Assembly: GCA_910587635.1 (NCBI GenBank)
Contig: CAJUNB010000027.1
Coordinates: forward strand, 1-64,000
Length of the DNA stretch: 64,000 nucleotides
DNA from: an uncultured Lachnospiraceae bacterium
Lineage (GTDB): Bacteria; Bacillota; Clostridia; Lachnospirales; Lachnospiraceae
Direction: 5' to 3'
Shown here piece by piece: positions 31,194 through 38,891 of this stretch. Each line of letters begins with the position of its first letter. Position 1 is the first letter of the stretch. Made by a program: the position numbers and the translations under genes. Under the pieces are notes generated by a model, which was given only the letters and a program-made list of their open reading frames with translations, was not told the DNA's origin and ran no database searches.

Positions 31194-31781
31194 CTATTTG
31201 ATAAATCCCATACCGCTTCCTGAAGATGCCATATGGAACCAGGCCTTTCCTGTAATATTTTCCCGCTTCACAGGACCGATATTCCCGGAACGACTGTCCT
31301 CACTGCTGTTCCGATTGTCCCCCAGCACGAAATATTCATCACTGCCCAGAGTGATCTCATTTTCTGCGATACCCGCATCGGCTATCTTATCATAGCTTCC
31401 GTCTTCTTCTGCCAACACTCCATTGATATAGAGGGCCTCATTTTGTATTTGTACCGTTTCTCCCGGCAGCCCCACCACCCGTTTTACATAATAGTGGGTA
31501 TTCTGGTTTCCATTCGGTAAAAATACGATAACGTCCCCCCGCTTGGGACTGACAAGCTTATAGATAAAGTGATTGATCAGAATCTCCTGGCCATTGTACA
31601 GTCCAGGCTCCATGGAAACTCCGATCACACTCGTCCGCATACCGATAGAAAGCACGAGAACCGTAGCTATTAAAACCGCCGTAAAAACGAGAAAAAACCA
31701 CTCCGCAATTTCCCGTATCGCCGTACTGCTGATCTTCTTTTTTTTCCTGTAAAAACTGAGACCGCCTTTTCTTCTTCCCAT
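31194..31781 (-). CDS. lepB: signal peptidase I (second copy)
   Basis: The 195-aa paralogue has a basic N-terminus (GRRKGG, YRKKKK), a membrane segment at about residues 27-47, Ser56 in IGVSMEPGLYNGQ, Lys100 in YYVKRVVGLPGE, and GDNRNSSEDSR. It differs enough from the other copy (29783-30322) to suggest specialised substrates. The downstream gene is rbgA; upstream is a repeat-containing gap and the terminator of rplS. Confidence 0.96.
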   Translation of the reverse strand: MGRRKGGLSFYRKKKKISSTAIREIAEWFFLVFTAVLIATVLVLSIGMRTSVIGVSMEPGLYNGQEILINHFIYKLVSPKRGDVIVFLPNGNQNTHYYVKRVVGLPGETVQIQNEALYINGVLAEEDGSYDKIADAGIAENEITLGSDEYFVLGDNRNSSEDSRSGNIGPVKRENITGKAWFHMASSGSGMGFIK

Positions 31782-31808
31782 GCCTACCTCATAATATAAA
31801 TAAAGACC

Positions 31809-31970
31809 AAAGCGGACAAGTCCGCATCAATTTCTCAAATCCCTCACGCATAAGGGACTTGGACGCTTTACCGCACCGAATGCGGTCACATAATGACATC
31901 TTTCTCTCGCACGAATGTGTATAATAAGGAATCGCACCCGCTGGAATCGCAAAACAATTTCAGATAGAAA
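31809..31970. repeat. dispersed ~160-bp repeat, copy 2
   Basis: This is the same element as 25302-25450, in the same orientation. The hairpin is AAAGCGGACAAGTCC (31809-31823) with GGACTTGGACGCTTT (31855-31869); the C-G pair replacing the T-A of copy 1 keeps the stem. It has an extra ~13 bp near its right end. It lies in the gap between lepB and rplS and merges into the T-tract of the rplS terminator. Confidence 0.8.
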
Positions 31971-31997
31971 AAAAAGGACAACTGCAATCAGCTGTCC
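31967..31997 (-). terminator. terminator of rplS
   Basis: On the minus strand GGACAGCTG pairs with CAGTTGTCC (loop ATTG, one G-T pair), followed by eight T. It lies about 50 bp after the rplS stop and separates rplS from the lepB-rbgA-lepB genes. Confidence 0.9.
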
Positions 31998-32049
31998 CTC
32001 TGCTTTTCCTATCCTACTGTTACAGCGAGACCCTACGGCTGGTCTGTAA

Positions 32050-32397
32050 CTATCTCATCAATTCTTTTACTTTCGCTTTCTTACCGACGCGCTTTCTTAA
32101 ATAATTCAGTTTCGCACGTCTTACTTTACCTCTTCTTACAACTTCGATCTTTTCTACATTGGGAGAATGCAGCGGCCATGTCTTCTCTACGCCTACACCG
32201 TTGGAAGTCTTTCTGACTGTAAATGTCTCCCGACTGCTTCCACCCTGTCTTTTCAGTACGATGCCTTCAAACACCTGGATTCTTTCCCGGTTTCCCTCTT
32301 TGATCTTTCCATACACTTTCACAGTATCGCCCACATGAAATTCCTGAACTTCCGGCTTTAACTGTTCCGCTTCAATGCTTTTAATAATATCGTTCAT
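32050..32397 (-). CDS. rplS: 50S ribosomal protein L19
   Basis: The 115-aa protein begins [12 protein letters not shown]; this ATG has AAGGAGG 8 nt upstream, while a longer frame lacks one. Family segments are [28 protein letters not shown], and the basic end [19 protein letters not shown]. It contacts the 30S-50S interface. It follows trmD but has its own promoter and leader. Confidence 0.98.
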   Translation of the reverse strand: MNDIIKSIEAEQLKPEVQEFHVGDTVKVYGKIKEGNRERIQVFEGIVLKRQGGSSRETFTVRKTSNGVGVEKTWPLHSPNVEKIEVVRRGKVRRAKLNYLRKRVGKKAKVKELMR

Positions 32398-32467
32398 TCT
32401 GTGCCTCCTTGTTTCCTCGGATGTTCTTAATGCACTGTGCAACAGAGGACCATCTCACTTTCGCAAC
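32398..32467 (-). ncRNA. rplS leader (possible L19-leader-type RNA)
   Basis: The promoter at 32474-32502 predicts a 70-nt untranslated leader. On the minus strand it contains GATGGTCCTCTGTTGCACAG and GCATTAAGAACATC, allowing a stem GATG/CATC enclosing TGCAC/GTGCA pairing, then the strong ribosome-binding site. Firmicutes rplS genes are known to carry a short structured L19 leader thought to mediate autoregulation; I cannot verify the match without a covariance model. Confidence 0.4.
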
Positions 32468-32473
32468 ATTAAT

Positions 32474-32502
32474 AATGTATCATAACTTATTTACAAATGC
32501 AA
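32474..32502 (-). promoter_or_regulatory. internal promoter of rplS within the end of trmD
   Basis: On the minus strand TTGCAT (32497-32502), 17-nt spacer, TACATT (32474-32479), with TG before the -10 (TGA-TACATT). The -35 lies in the last codons of trmD. It would allow L19 to be made separately from the upstream operon. Confidence 0.6.
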
Positions 32503-33194
32503 GTATTTTCACTGATATATTTTTCATACAGATCCGGTCTTCGTTCCTTTGTACGGGCCATCGATTGTTCCTGGCGCCATTTTTCTATCTTTTTATGATC
32601 CCCCGATACGAGCACTTCCGGCACCTCTTTCCCGTTCCAGCAAAAAGGGCGGGAATATTGAGGATATTCCAGGAGTCCGTTCTGAAAGCTCTCCGTCTGT
32701 GCAGATTCGGCATTGTGGAGCACCCCCGGCACAAGTCTCGCAATGGCATCCACCATAACCATGGCTGGCAATTCTCCGCCGGTCAGTACATAGTCTCCGA
32801 TGGAAATATAATCTGTCACGGTCTCCTCCAATACCCGCTCATCCACGCCCTCATAATGTCCGCACAAAAAGATTAACTCTTCTTCTCCAGCCATCTCTCT
32901 GGCAATCTCCTGGGTAAAAGTGCGTCCCTGAGGAGTCACATATACGGTCCGTATCCGCTCTCCATCTTTTTGTACAGATTTCCAGGCATCGTAAACAGGC
33001 TGCGCCTGCATCACCATACCTGCGCCGCCTCCATATGTGTAATCGTCCACTTTTTTATGCTTATCCAGTGTATAGTCCCTGATATTTACAGTGTGAAAGG
33101 ATATACATCCATTATCGGCTGCCCTTCCCAATATACTTGTCTGCAGACAAGTATCTACCATATCAGGAAACAATGTCAGAATATGAAATTTCAC
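32487..33194 (-). CDS. trmD: tRNA (guanine-N1)-methyltransferase
   Basis: It methylates G37 of tRNAs, preventing +1 frameshifting. The 235-aa protein starts at GTG with GAGGAG upstream and has the trefoil-knot segments LTLFPDMVD, DDYTYGGGAGMVMQ, LCGHYEGVDERV and YISIGDYVLTGGELPAMV, where S-adenosylmethionine binds. It is in the conserved rimM-trmD-rplS order. Confidence 0.98.
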   Translation of the reverse strand: MKFHILTLFPDMVDTCLQTSILGRAADNGCISFHTVNIRDYTLDKHKKVDDYTYGGGAGMVMQAQPVYDAWKSVQKDGERIRTVYVTPQGRTFTQEIAREMAGEEELIFLCGHYEGVDERVLEETVTDYISIGDYVLTGGELPAMVMVDAIARLVPGVLHNAESAQTESFQNGLLEYPQYSRPFCWNGKEVPEVLVSGDHKKIEKWRQEQSMARTKERRPDLYEKYISENTCICK

Positions 33195-33206
33195 AGTATC
33201 TCCTCT

Positions 33207-33716
33207 TCAGTTCAGCAATCCCGGCAGTATTCTCACATACATCCTGCCTGCCTGAATATCCACATCCAGAATACAGTCTTTGATTGCCGGCAGCAAGATT
33301 TCTTTTCCTTCCCGGGTCACCACAGAGTACACATCATTGGCTCCTGTCTCAATCACATCTTCCAGTGTGCCTACCTCTTTATCCGACTCGTCAAGCACCT
33401 GCATTCCCAGCAAATCGGCCACAAAATACTCATCCCTTCCAAGTGGAACCGCATTTTCCCTTGTCACATACAGTTCCTTTCCTCTATAACATTCTATCTC
33501 ATTGATACTGTCATAGCCTCTGAATTTGAGAATGACAAACTGTTTAAAAAATTTGACCCCTTCCACTTCCAGCACTTTCTTTTCTTTTCCTGTATCCAGT
33601 ATCAATTCCCTGCATTTCCGAAAACGCCTTGCATCGTCTGTCAGTGGAAATACTTTCACTTCTCCTTTGATTCCATGGGTAGACGTAATCGCCCCCACCT
33701 TTAATAATTTTTCCAT
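33207..33716 (-). CDS. rimM: 16S rRNA processing/30S maturation factor RimM
   Basis: The 169-aa protein has the N-terminal RimM domain (KVGAITSTHGIKGEVKVFPLTD) and a C-terminal PRC barrel (DEYFVADLLGMQVLDE..VGTLEDVIETGANDVYSV). It helps assemble the 30S head near S19. It precedes trmD by 12 bp. The 152-bp gap upstream (33717-33868) holds a weak hairpin CAGGGAA/TTCCCTG and no gene; Bacillus has ylqD there. Confidence 0.96.
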   Translation of the reverse strand: MEKLLKVGAITSTHGIKGEVKVFPLTDDARRFRKCRELILDTGKEKKVLEVEGVKFFKQFVILKFRGYDSINEIECYRGKELYVTRENAVPLGRDEYFVADLLGMQVLDESDKEVGTLEDVIETGANDVYSVVTREGKEILLPAIKDCILDVDIQAGRMYVRILPGLLN

Positions 33717-33868
33717 ATTTATTTCCTATCCAATAAGCTCCTGCCAATCAAACAGGGAATAGCTTTCTTCCCTGCTCGCCGCACGGCCCGCATGCTGCTT
33801 TTGTGACAAACTTCTTCATGAGGCCTGTGCATAAACAAAGGACGACTCTCATGAATCGCCCCTGTCTG

Positions 33869-34096
33869 TCAGATGATTTCTACATCCACTTTCTTATTGT
33901 CTTTCGATGATGCTGCCTTTACAACAGAGCGGATTGCTTTTGCAATTCTGCCTTGTTTCCCGATGACCTTTCCCATATCCGACGGCGCTACATGAAGCTC
34001 CACCGTTATATTTTTGCCATTTTCCTTTTCTGTCACCAGCACTTCATCAGGATTGTCCACAAGGGCCTTTGCAATTACCTCAACCAATTCCTTCAT
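33869..34096 (-). CDS. khpA: KH-domain RNA-binding protein KhpA (YlqC)
   Basis: The 75-aa single KH-domain protein has the GXXG loop IGKQGRIAKAIR (residues about 43-54). KhpA works with KhpB in RNA binding linked to cell division and length. The ATG at 34096 follows GGAGGTGG; a longer frame has no such site. It lies between rpsP and rimM as in other Firmicutes. Confidence 0.96.
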   Translation of the reverse strand: MKELVEVIAKALVDNPDEVLVTEKENGKNITVELHVAPSDMGKVIGKQGRIAKAIRSVVKAASSKDNKKVDVEII

Positions 34097-34146
34097 AATC
34101 CACCTCCAGAAGTCTGTCTGCACAATGTGCAGGCGATAACAAGTTG

Positions 34147-34392
34147 CTATTTCGCAATACCTGCTTTCTTAAAAATCCTGCTAACAGCTTCTGTAGGCTG
34201 CGCTCCGTTTGCAAGCCACTTTTTTGCCAGCTCTTCATTTACCTTGAAGGTACTGGGATCTGTGTTCGGATCCAATGTTCCGATTTCTTCGATAAATCTT
34301 CCATCTCTGGGGGAACGGGAATCAGCTACAACGATTCTATAAAAAGGAGCCTTCTTCTGTCCCATTCTTCTCAATCTGATTTTTACTGCCAT
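34147..34392 (-). CDS. rpsP: 30S ribosomal protein S16
   Basis: The 81-aa protein [20 protein letters not shown], with [12 protein letters not shown] and NPNTDP-type [12 protein letters not shown], is a full-length S16. The ATG at 34392 follows GGAGGTGAAAAAA. It is downstream of ffh by 65 bp and upstream of khpA by 50 bp. Confidence 0.98.
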   Translation of the reverse strand: MAVKIRLRRMGQKKAPFYRIVVADSRSPRDGRFIEEIGTLDPNTDPSTFKVNEELAKKWLANGAQPTEAVSRIFKKAGIAK

Positions 34393-34457
34393 TTTTTTCA
34401 CCTCCGAAATAATTTCACTTGTACGGTCTCATGCCCGTCTAATTGTATATCATGTAT

Positions 34458-35813
34458 CTAAAAAGGGAGTTTGAATTTCCCCTTTTTGCTACCAAATCCA
34501 CCCATCATACCGGGGAACTGCTTCATCATTTTCTGAGACTGTTCAAACTGTTTGATAAAACGATTGACAACACTGATATCCACTCCTGCGCCTCTGGCAA
34601 TCCTGTGTTTACGGCTCGGATTTAACAGCTTCGGATTTTTCCTCTCCTGGGGCGTCATGGACAGCACGATCGCCTCCATGTGGGACAGTTGTCTGTCATC
34701 AATCATCGAGCTGATATCTCCCAGCTTGCCGCCGCCCATACCGGGCATCATGGACAGAAGGCTGGAAAGCCCGCCCATTTTTTTCATCTGCGACATACTT
34801 TCCAGGTAATCTTCGAAATCGAATTTCCCCTTCTTCAGCCTGCCTACCATCTCTTTTTCTTTATCCGCATCAATATCAATACTGCTCTGTGCCTTTTCGA
34901 TCAGGGAAAGCACATCGCCCATTCCGAGGATACGACTGGCCATACGATCTGGATAAAACTGCTCCAGATCAGAGAGCTTTTCTCCCATACCTACATACAA
35001 AATAGGCTTCCCTGTTACAGCTTTTACGGAAAGAGCAGCACCGCCTCTGGAATCGCCGTCCATTTTAGAAAGGACAACACCGTCTATTCCTACTTTATCA
35101 TTGAAATCCTTCGCCACATTGACGGCATCCTGTCCCGTCATGGCATCCACTACGAGAAGTGTCTGATGTACATCTACATTTGCCTTGATCTCCTGCAGCT
35201 CCTGCATCATCTCCTCATCGATGTGCAAACGTCCCGCAGTATCCAGTATGACAATATTGTGTCCATATTTGGCTGCATGCTCCAGTGCGGCTCTGGCAAT
35301 ATCCACAGGACTGTGGTTTTCCCCCATGGAAAATACATCCACTTCCTGCTTCTCCCCGTTGATCTGCAGCTGTTTAATTGCCGCCGGTCTGTACACGTCA
35401 CAAGCAACGAGCAGGGATTTTTTCCCTTTTAATTTCAGCTTACCCGCAATCTTGGCAGTCGTCGTTGTTTTCCCGGCACCCTGAAGACCGCACATCATAA
35501 TGACAGTAACGGCTTTGCCCGGCTGGAGCTTTATTTCCGTTGTCTCCGACCCCATCAGGGCAACCATTTCCTCATTTACGATCTTGATAACCATCTGCCC
35601 CGGATTGAGCCCGTTCATCACATCCGTGCCTACGGCCCGCTCTTCCACCGATTTAATAAACTGTTTGACAACCTTAAAGTTTACATCTGCTTCTAACAGC
35701 GCCATCTTCACTTCTTTCAAGGCAACCTTGACATCTTCTTCTGTAAGACGCCCTTTACCCCGAAGCTTTTTGAACACATTCTGCAGTTTATCCGTTAAGC
35801 TCTCAAATGCCAT
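34458..35813 (-). CDS. ffh: signal recognition particle GTPase Ffh
   Basis: The 451-aa SRP54 protein has an N-terminal helical domain, the G domain with GLQGAGKTTTTAKIAGKL (from about residue 107), DTAGRLHIDEEMM and TKMDG-like SKMDGDSRGG, then a methionine-rich M domain (SLLSMMPGMGGGK, MKQFPGMMGG) that binds signal peptides and SRP RNA. Its ATG follows the ylxM stop codon with no gap, implying coupled translation. Confidence 0.98.
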   Translation of the reverse strand: MAFESLTDKLQNVFKKLRGKGRLTEEDVKVALKEVKMALLEADVNFKVVKQFIKSVEERAVGTDVMNGLNPGQMVIKIVNEEMVALMGSETTEIKLQPGKAVTVIMMCGLQGAGKTTTTAKIAGKLKLKGKKSLLVACDVYRPAAIKQLQINGEKQEVDVFSMGENHSPVDIARAALEHAAKYGHNIVILDTAGRLHIDEEMMQELQEIKANVDVHQTLLVVDAMTGQDAVNVAKDFNDKVGIDGVVLSKMDGDSRGGAALSVKAVTGKPILYVGMGEKLSDLEQFYPDRMASRILGMGDVLSLIEKAQSSIDIDADKEKEMVGRLKKGKFDFEDYLESMSQMKKMGGLSSLLSMMPGMGGGKLGDISSMIDDRQLSHMEAIVLSMTPQERKNPKLLNPSRKHRIARGAGVDISVVNRFIKQFEQSQKMMKQFPGMMGGFGSKKGKFKLPF

Positions 35814-36191
35814 TTATAACTCCTCTATTATTTCCCGTGCGAGCTGCCCCATCCGCTGCATCACCCACGAACCGTCCGAAGAGGTCCGATTTCCCTGTAA
35901 ACTGTCAAAATCTGTCTGTGCCTGCCGACTCAGTTCTTCCATCTCTTCCGCCTTTTTTTTGATGCGGATAAACTTCTCTACCAAATGAAGCTTTTTTTCG
36001 TACCCTTCCAGAATCTTGTCACAGCGCCGGAGAAGATTGTGAACGCCCTGCCTGCTGATGCAGTTTTCATCAGCGATCTCCCGCAGAGACAAGTCGTTAT
36101 ATACGGCGTCTTCATAGAGCCGCCTCTGATGTTCTGTCAGAAGCTCTCCGTAAAAATCATATAAGATTCCCTGCTCTACGATTTTCTCCAT
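35814..36191 (-). CDS. ylxM: YlxM-family helix-turn-helix protein, SRP-associated
   Basis: The 125-aa protein is of the UPF0122/YlxM family: LYDFYGELLTEHQRRLYEDAVYNDLSLREIADENCISRQGVHNLLRRCD is split here as an N-terminal sigma-4-like helix-turn-helix region over residues about 9-57. YlxM proteins are encoded with ffh and modulate the SRP GTPases in streptococci. The gene is first in the ffh operon with a clear promoter. Confidence 0.95.
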   Translation of the reverse strand: MEKIVEQGILYDFYGELLTEHQRRLYEDAVYNDLSLREIADENCISRQGVHNLLRRCDKILEGYEKKLHLVEKFIRIKKKAEEMEELSRQAQTDFDSLQGNRTSSDGSWVMQRMGQLAREIIEEL

Positions 36192-36223
36192 AACTTCTCC
36201 TATAAGGCTCTCACACTTGGTTT

Positions 36224-36252
36224 ATCATACAGGAAAAAAAAAAGGGTGTCAA
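36224..36252 (-). promoter_or_regulatory. sigma-A promoter of the ylxM-ffh operon
   Basis: On the minus strand TTGACA (36247-36252), 17-nt spacer, TATGAT (36224-36229): near consensus. The -35 hexamer lies within the 3' arm of the upstream terminator, and the spacer contains its T-tract. Confidence 0.85.
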
Positions 36253-36274
36253 GTATTTTTTCTTGACACCCTTT
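36234..36274 (-). terminator. terminator of the lipoprotein gene
   Basis: On the minus strand AAAGGGTGTCAAG (36262-36274) pairs perfectly with CTTGACACCCTTT (36241-36253), loop of 8, followed by ten T (36234-36243). The same bases supply the -35 and spacer of the ylxM promoter. Confidence 0.95.
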
Positions 36275-36301
36275 TCTCAGACAAATCCTACCACTTTTCG
36301 T

Positions 36302-36910
36302 TTACGCCACTTTTACGATACAGATCTGCTCCGCCTTTAGTTCGCTGCCTGTGTAATTTCCCCACACCTTAACCATCTGTCCCTTGTCCAAATCGGAAGC
36401 CGTACCTTCTGACATCTCATACCTGGCCCCTCCGTCGTAGATCGTCCTTATTGCAAACAGGGTATTCTCATCATAAATAACCGTGATCTTATTGAAACCG
36501 GAATCATCTGCACCCTCTGCCGGCGATACCATAATATCTCCGCCATTGTCCGACTTTTCTAAGATAGCCTCTATGACTGTAAGTTTCCCGTCCTGGATAT
36601 CTTTAATATCTCCTTCCAGATTCGGCGCCGTGTCAGTCCATGAATCGGCTGCCAATTCCGTATCCGATTTGGGAGGCTCTGCCTGCGAACTATCACGTTC
36701 CAAATCCTCTGTTACCCCTGCATTTTCCTTATCCTGTGAATCCCCCATGTCAGTCTCACTTTCCCCGTCCTGTGAATCTTCCGCCTCCGCTTCACTTTCC
36801 GTTTCCTGCAAATCCTGCATTTCTGCTTCGTCTCCGCAGGCGCACAGAGCAAGGCTCATCATGCATGTCATTCCCAACAACAAAATTATTTTCCTCATAC
36901 TGTTTCTCAT
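36302..36910 (-). CDS. predicted lipoprotein of unknown function
   Basis: The 202-aa protein has a lipoprotein signal peptide: basic start, hydrophobic core and lipobox LCAC (Cys at about residue 25). A low-complexity acidic segment with repeated DSQDGE/DSQDKE-type units follows (residues about 35-90). The C-terminal part (about 100-202) is a compact beta-type domain with DIKDIQDGKLTVIEA and GQMVKVWGNYTGSEL, perhaps an OB-like fold. GGAGGAGAAG precedes the ATG. It is monocistronic. I do not recognise a family. Confidence 0.85.
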   Translation of the reverse strand: MRNSMRKIILLLGMTCMMSLALCACGDEAEMQDLQETESEAEAEDSQDGESETDMGDSQDKENAGVTEDLERDSSQAEPPKSDTELAADSWTDTAPNLEGDIKDIQDGKLTVIEAILEKSDNGGDIMVSPAEGADDSGFNKITVIYDENTLFAIRTIYDGGARYEMSEGTASDLDKGQMVKVWGNYTGSELKAEQICIVKVA

Positions 36911-37302
36911 TTTCTTCTCCTCCTGTAGAAAACTTTAACCGGCAAGTTGATCTGCCCGGCCTTCTGATAGATTCTACCAAGTCTATCTCTAAGAAACTTG
37001 TAAATTTTCTTAAGAAAAGAAGAAAAAATAATGTCTCTTACCCTGTCATAAACGCCTGACTGACTGCTAATATATAGGTAGTTAAAGCAGATACAGAATA
37101 CCCATACCAACTTTTGTATAGTTAATTTCCGTTCAAAATTATCTTATAAATTTTATATTTTTTTAATAACTTATGAATTACTTTATCATAAAAAGGCGTT
37201 TTGCAACAAATTTTGCGTTTTCGGCGTTATGCAAAAATTGGCTATAAGGATACTAACGGTCAGAATCCCGTCTTCAAATTTCATCCCTTCAAAGCCATTC
37301 TT
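36911..37302. other. 392-bp gap upstream of the lipoprotein gene
   Basis: It is AT-rich around 37120-37200. A 67-codon minus-strand frame (36907-37110) lacks a ribosome-binding site and overlaps the lipoprotein gene. An imperfect inverted repeat (AATTTTGC near 37210 and GCAAAAATT near 37231) shares GCAAAAATTGGCT with element P1. I see no other supported feature; the promoter of the lipoprotein gene must lie here but no box is convincing. Confidence 0.5.
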
Positions 37303-37719
37303 TCACTCCGGCGTACACCCTCCGCAGTACCCATAGACTTCCACTCTGTGTCCTGTAATCCGAAACGACTCTTCCGTCTCCGGCATGTACATCTGCTGAA
37401 AAGGGCATTCTTTGAGCGGTATCCGCTTATGGCATTTCAGGCAGATCGCATAGTGCCTGTGGCAGTCCTCATTCCATTCATAATACGCCATGTCCGAGCC
37501 CGACAGGCTCATCTTACTGACAAAATGGGCGGCCTCAAACGCCTGCAAAATACGGTACACCGTAGATATGGCATAGCTGCATGTCCCACTGCGCACCAGA
37601 AGCTCCTGGTAAATATCCGCTGCGCTCATCGGTCCTGCCGAACTACTCAAAATCCGAAAGACCTGCTCTCTCTGTTTTGTTTTTTTCAATTTTTTCCAAA
37701 TGTTACTTTGTTCTTCCAT
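37303..37719 (-). CDS. Fur-family metalloregulator
   Basis: The 138-aa protein has a winged helix (MSAADIYQELL...SYAISTVYRILQAFE, residues 31-62) and a metal-binding dimerisation domain with CLKCHKR (Cys93, Cys96) and a C-terminal CGGC (Cys132, Cys135), the structural zinc site. HRHYAICLKC is the typical Fur core. Whether it senses Fe, Zn, Mn or peroxide cannot be told. It lies 53 bp downstream of a metal permease gene in the same direction, and a perfect inverted repeat precedes that operon. Confidence 0.93.
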   Translation of the reverse strand: MEEQSNIWKKLKKTKQREQVFRILSSSAGPMSAADIYQELLVRSGTCSYAISTVYRILQAFEAAHFVSKMSLSGSDMAYYEWNEDCHRHYAICLKCHKRIPLKECPFQQMYMPETEESFRITGHRVEVYGYCGGCTPE

Positions 37720-37772
37720 CCCTTAATTTTCCCATTTCAATATCTGACTCTCGCCCCATTACGCTTCTTTCT

Positions 37773-38696
37773 TTACACCCCGGAAATCGTTGTATTGACC
37801 AAAATCCCACAGGCCGTTCCTATCACATACAAAAGAGCTGTAACGGCGACGTTTTCTTTCCAGCTACGATTGACCCGGTACAATACAAGCAGCCCGACGC
37901 CGGAGCCAGTCAGCAATCCGCTGAGCATGGCGCCAAAACTCAGTACGCCTTCCAAATAGAGCTGCGTAATCATAACCGATGAAGCGCAGTTGGGAATCAG
38001 TCCGATCAATCCCGCTGTCAGCTCCCCTAAAATACCATACTTCAGAAACAGATTAGACAGCGCCTCTTCTCCTATATAAAACAACGCCGTATTAAAACAA
38101 AATGTCACAAGAAAGAGAAAGAATGTCACTTGCAGTGTATGCTGCAGCGCCGCTCTCCAAATGGGAACCTCTGGATGGCCGCTTCTGCTATGTGTACCGT
38201 CGTCCGCTCTCATACAACAGCCATGACAACGTCTGTAAACCGCTCCCTTTCCTGTCTTTTCGGATATCTTTCCTGCTTTTTCTACCTTTAAACCTTTACC
38301 AGCCCTTTTCCCGGCCCAGATATCTATCGCAAGACCAGCCAAAAAGCCTATCGACACTTTACATAGTAATATCCGGGCAATCAATCCCGTAGGCGCTCCC
38401 TGGGATATCATAATCGGCAGCATCTCATCGGAAGTAGATAAATAAATAGCGAGCAATGTTCCCAATGTAATGACTCTGCCTGCGTATAATCCGCTTCCTG
38501 CGGCAGAGAATCCACACTGGGGGAACGCTCCCAGCACCGCACCAAGGAGCGGCCCGAACCGGCCCGATCTTTCTATGGCCTGTCTTGTCATGTCTTCCGT
38601 TTTGTGTTCCAGCCACTCCATCAGCAGATAAGTCAACAATAAAAAAGGGAGCAGCTTCACACTGTCCACTATCGTTTCTATTACAATTTCTTTCAT
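37773..38696 (-). CDS. 10-TM heavy-metal/manganese permease family protein
   Basis: The 307-aa membrane protein has two halves with related signatures: AFPQCGFSAAGSGLYAGRVITLGTLL split over residues about 57-82 and GLIPNCASSVMITQLYLEG in the second half. This matches the putative arsenic/manganese exporter family (ArsP_2-like). The central cytoplasmic loop has a metal-binding look: CHGCC at about 157-161, then two His. The start at 38696 is chosen for AAGGATGG upstream; a longer frame would run through the operator. Direction of transport is inference. Confidence 0.82.
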   Translation of the reverse strand: MKEIVIETIVDSVKLLPFLLLTYLLMEWLEHKTEDMTRQAIERSGRFGPLLGAVLGAFPQCGFSAAGSGLYAGRVITLGTLLAIYLSTSDEMLPIMISQGAPTGLIARILLCKVSIGFLAGLAIDIWAGKRAGKGLKVEKAGKISEKTGKGAVYRRCHGCCMRADDGTHSRSGHPEVPIWRAALQHTLQVTFFLFLVTFCFNTALFYIGEEALSNLFLKYGILGELTAGLIGLIPNCASSVMITQLYLEGVLSFGAMLSGLLTGSGVGLLVLYRVNRSWKENVAVTALLYVIGTACGILVNTTISGV

Positions 38697-38754
38697 ATTT
38701 CCATCCTTTTCATCCGTTGGCATCTGCACGCTTCCTTCTACATGACGTTTCTGT

Positions 38755-38781
38755 AAATGCAAATGCAATTCATTTGCATTT
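38755..38781. promoter_or_regulatory. operator-like perfect palindrome (Fur-type)
   Basis: AAATGCAAATG (38755-38765) and CATTTGCATTT (38771-38781) form a perfect 11-bp inverted repeat with a 5-bp centre. It lies immediately downstream of the -10 of the permease promoter, where a bound repressor would block transcription. The Fur-family gene in the same operon is the obvious candidate regulator. Confidence 0.75.
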
Positions 38782-38782
38782 T

Positions 38783-38811
38783 AATATAGCACAGAACAGA
38801 TCGGATGGCAA
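38783..38811 (-). promoter_or_regulatory. sigma-A promoter of the permease-fur operon
   Basis: On the minus strand TTGCCA (38806-38811), 17-nt spacer, TATATT (38783-38788). It lies between the rnf terminator and the operator palindrome. Confidence 0.75.
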
Positions 38812-38817
38812 GGATTT

Positions 38818-38856
38818 AAAAAGGAGCATATCACAATTTTGCGACAGCCCCTTTTT
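38818..38856 (-). terminator. probable terminator of the rnf operon
   Basis: On the minus strand AAAAAGGGGC (38847-38856) pairs with GCTCCTTTTT (38818-38827) with one G-T pair and a loop of 19 nt. It follows rnfB by about 35 bp. The large loop makes it only moderately convincing. Confidence 0.55.
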
Positions 38857-38891
38857 CGCTTTTATTTATTAGGAAGATAAAGTCCAAATCC

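Noticed and set aside
33717..33868. A ylqD-like gene expected between khpA and rimM
   Set aside because: The 152-bp gap has no open frame of suitable size or start signal; only a weak hairpin is visible.
36907..37110. 67-codon minus-strand frame upstream of the lipoprotein gene
   Set aside because: No ribosome-binding site, overlaps the lipoprotein start, and lies in AT-rich leader-like DNA.
37201..37243. Imperfect inverted repeat sharing GCAAAAATTGGCT with P1 as a further palindromic element
   Set aside because: Arms are only 8-9 bp with an insertion and the flanks do not match; kept as a note, not as a family member.
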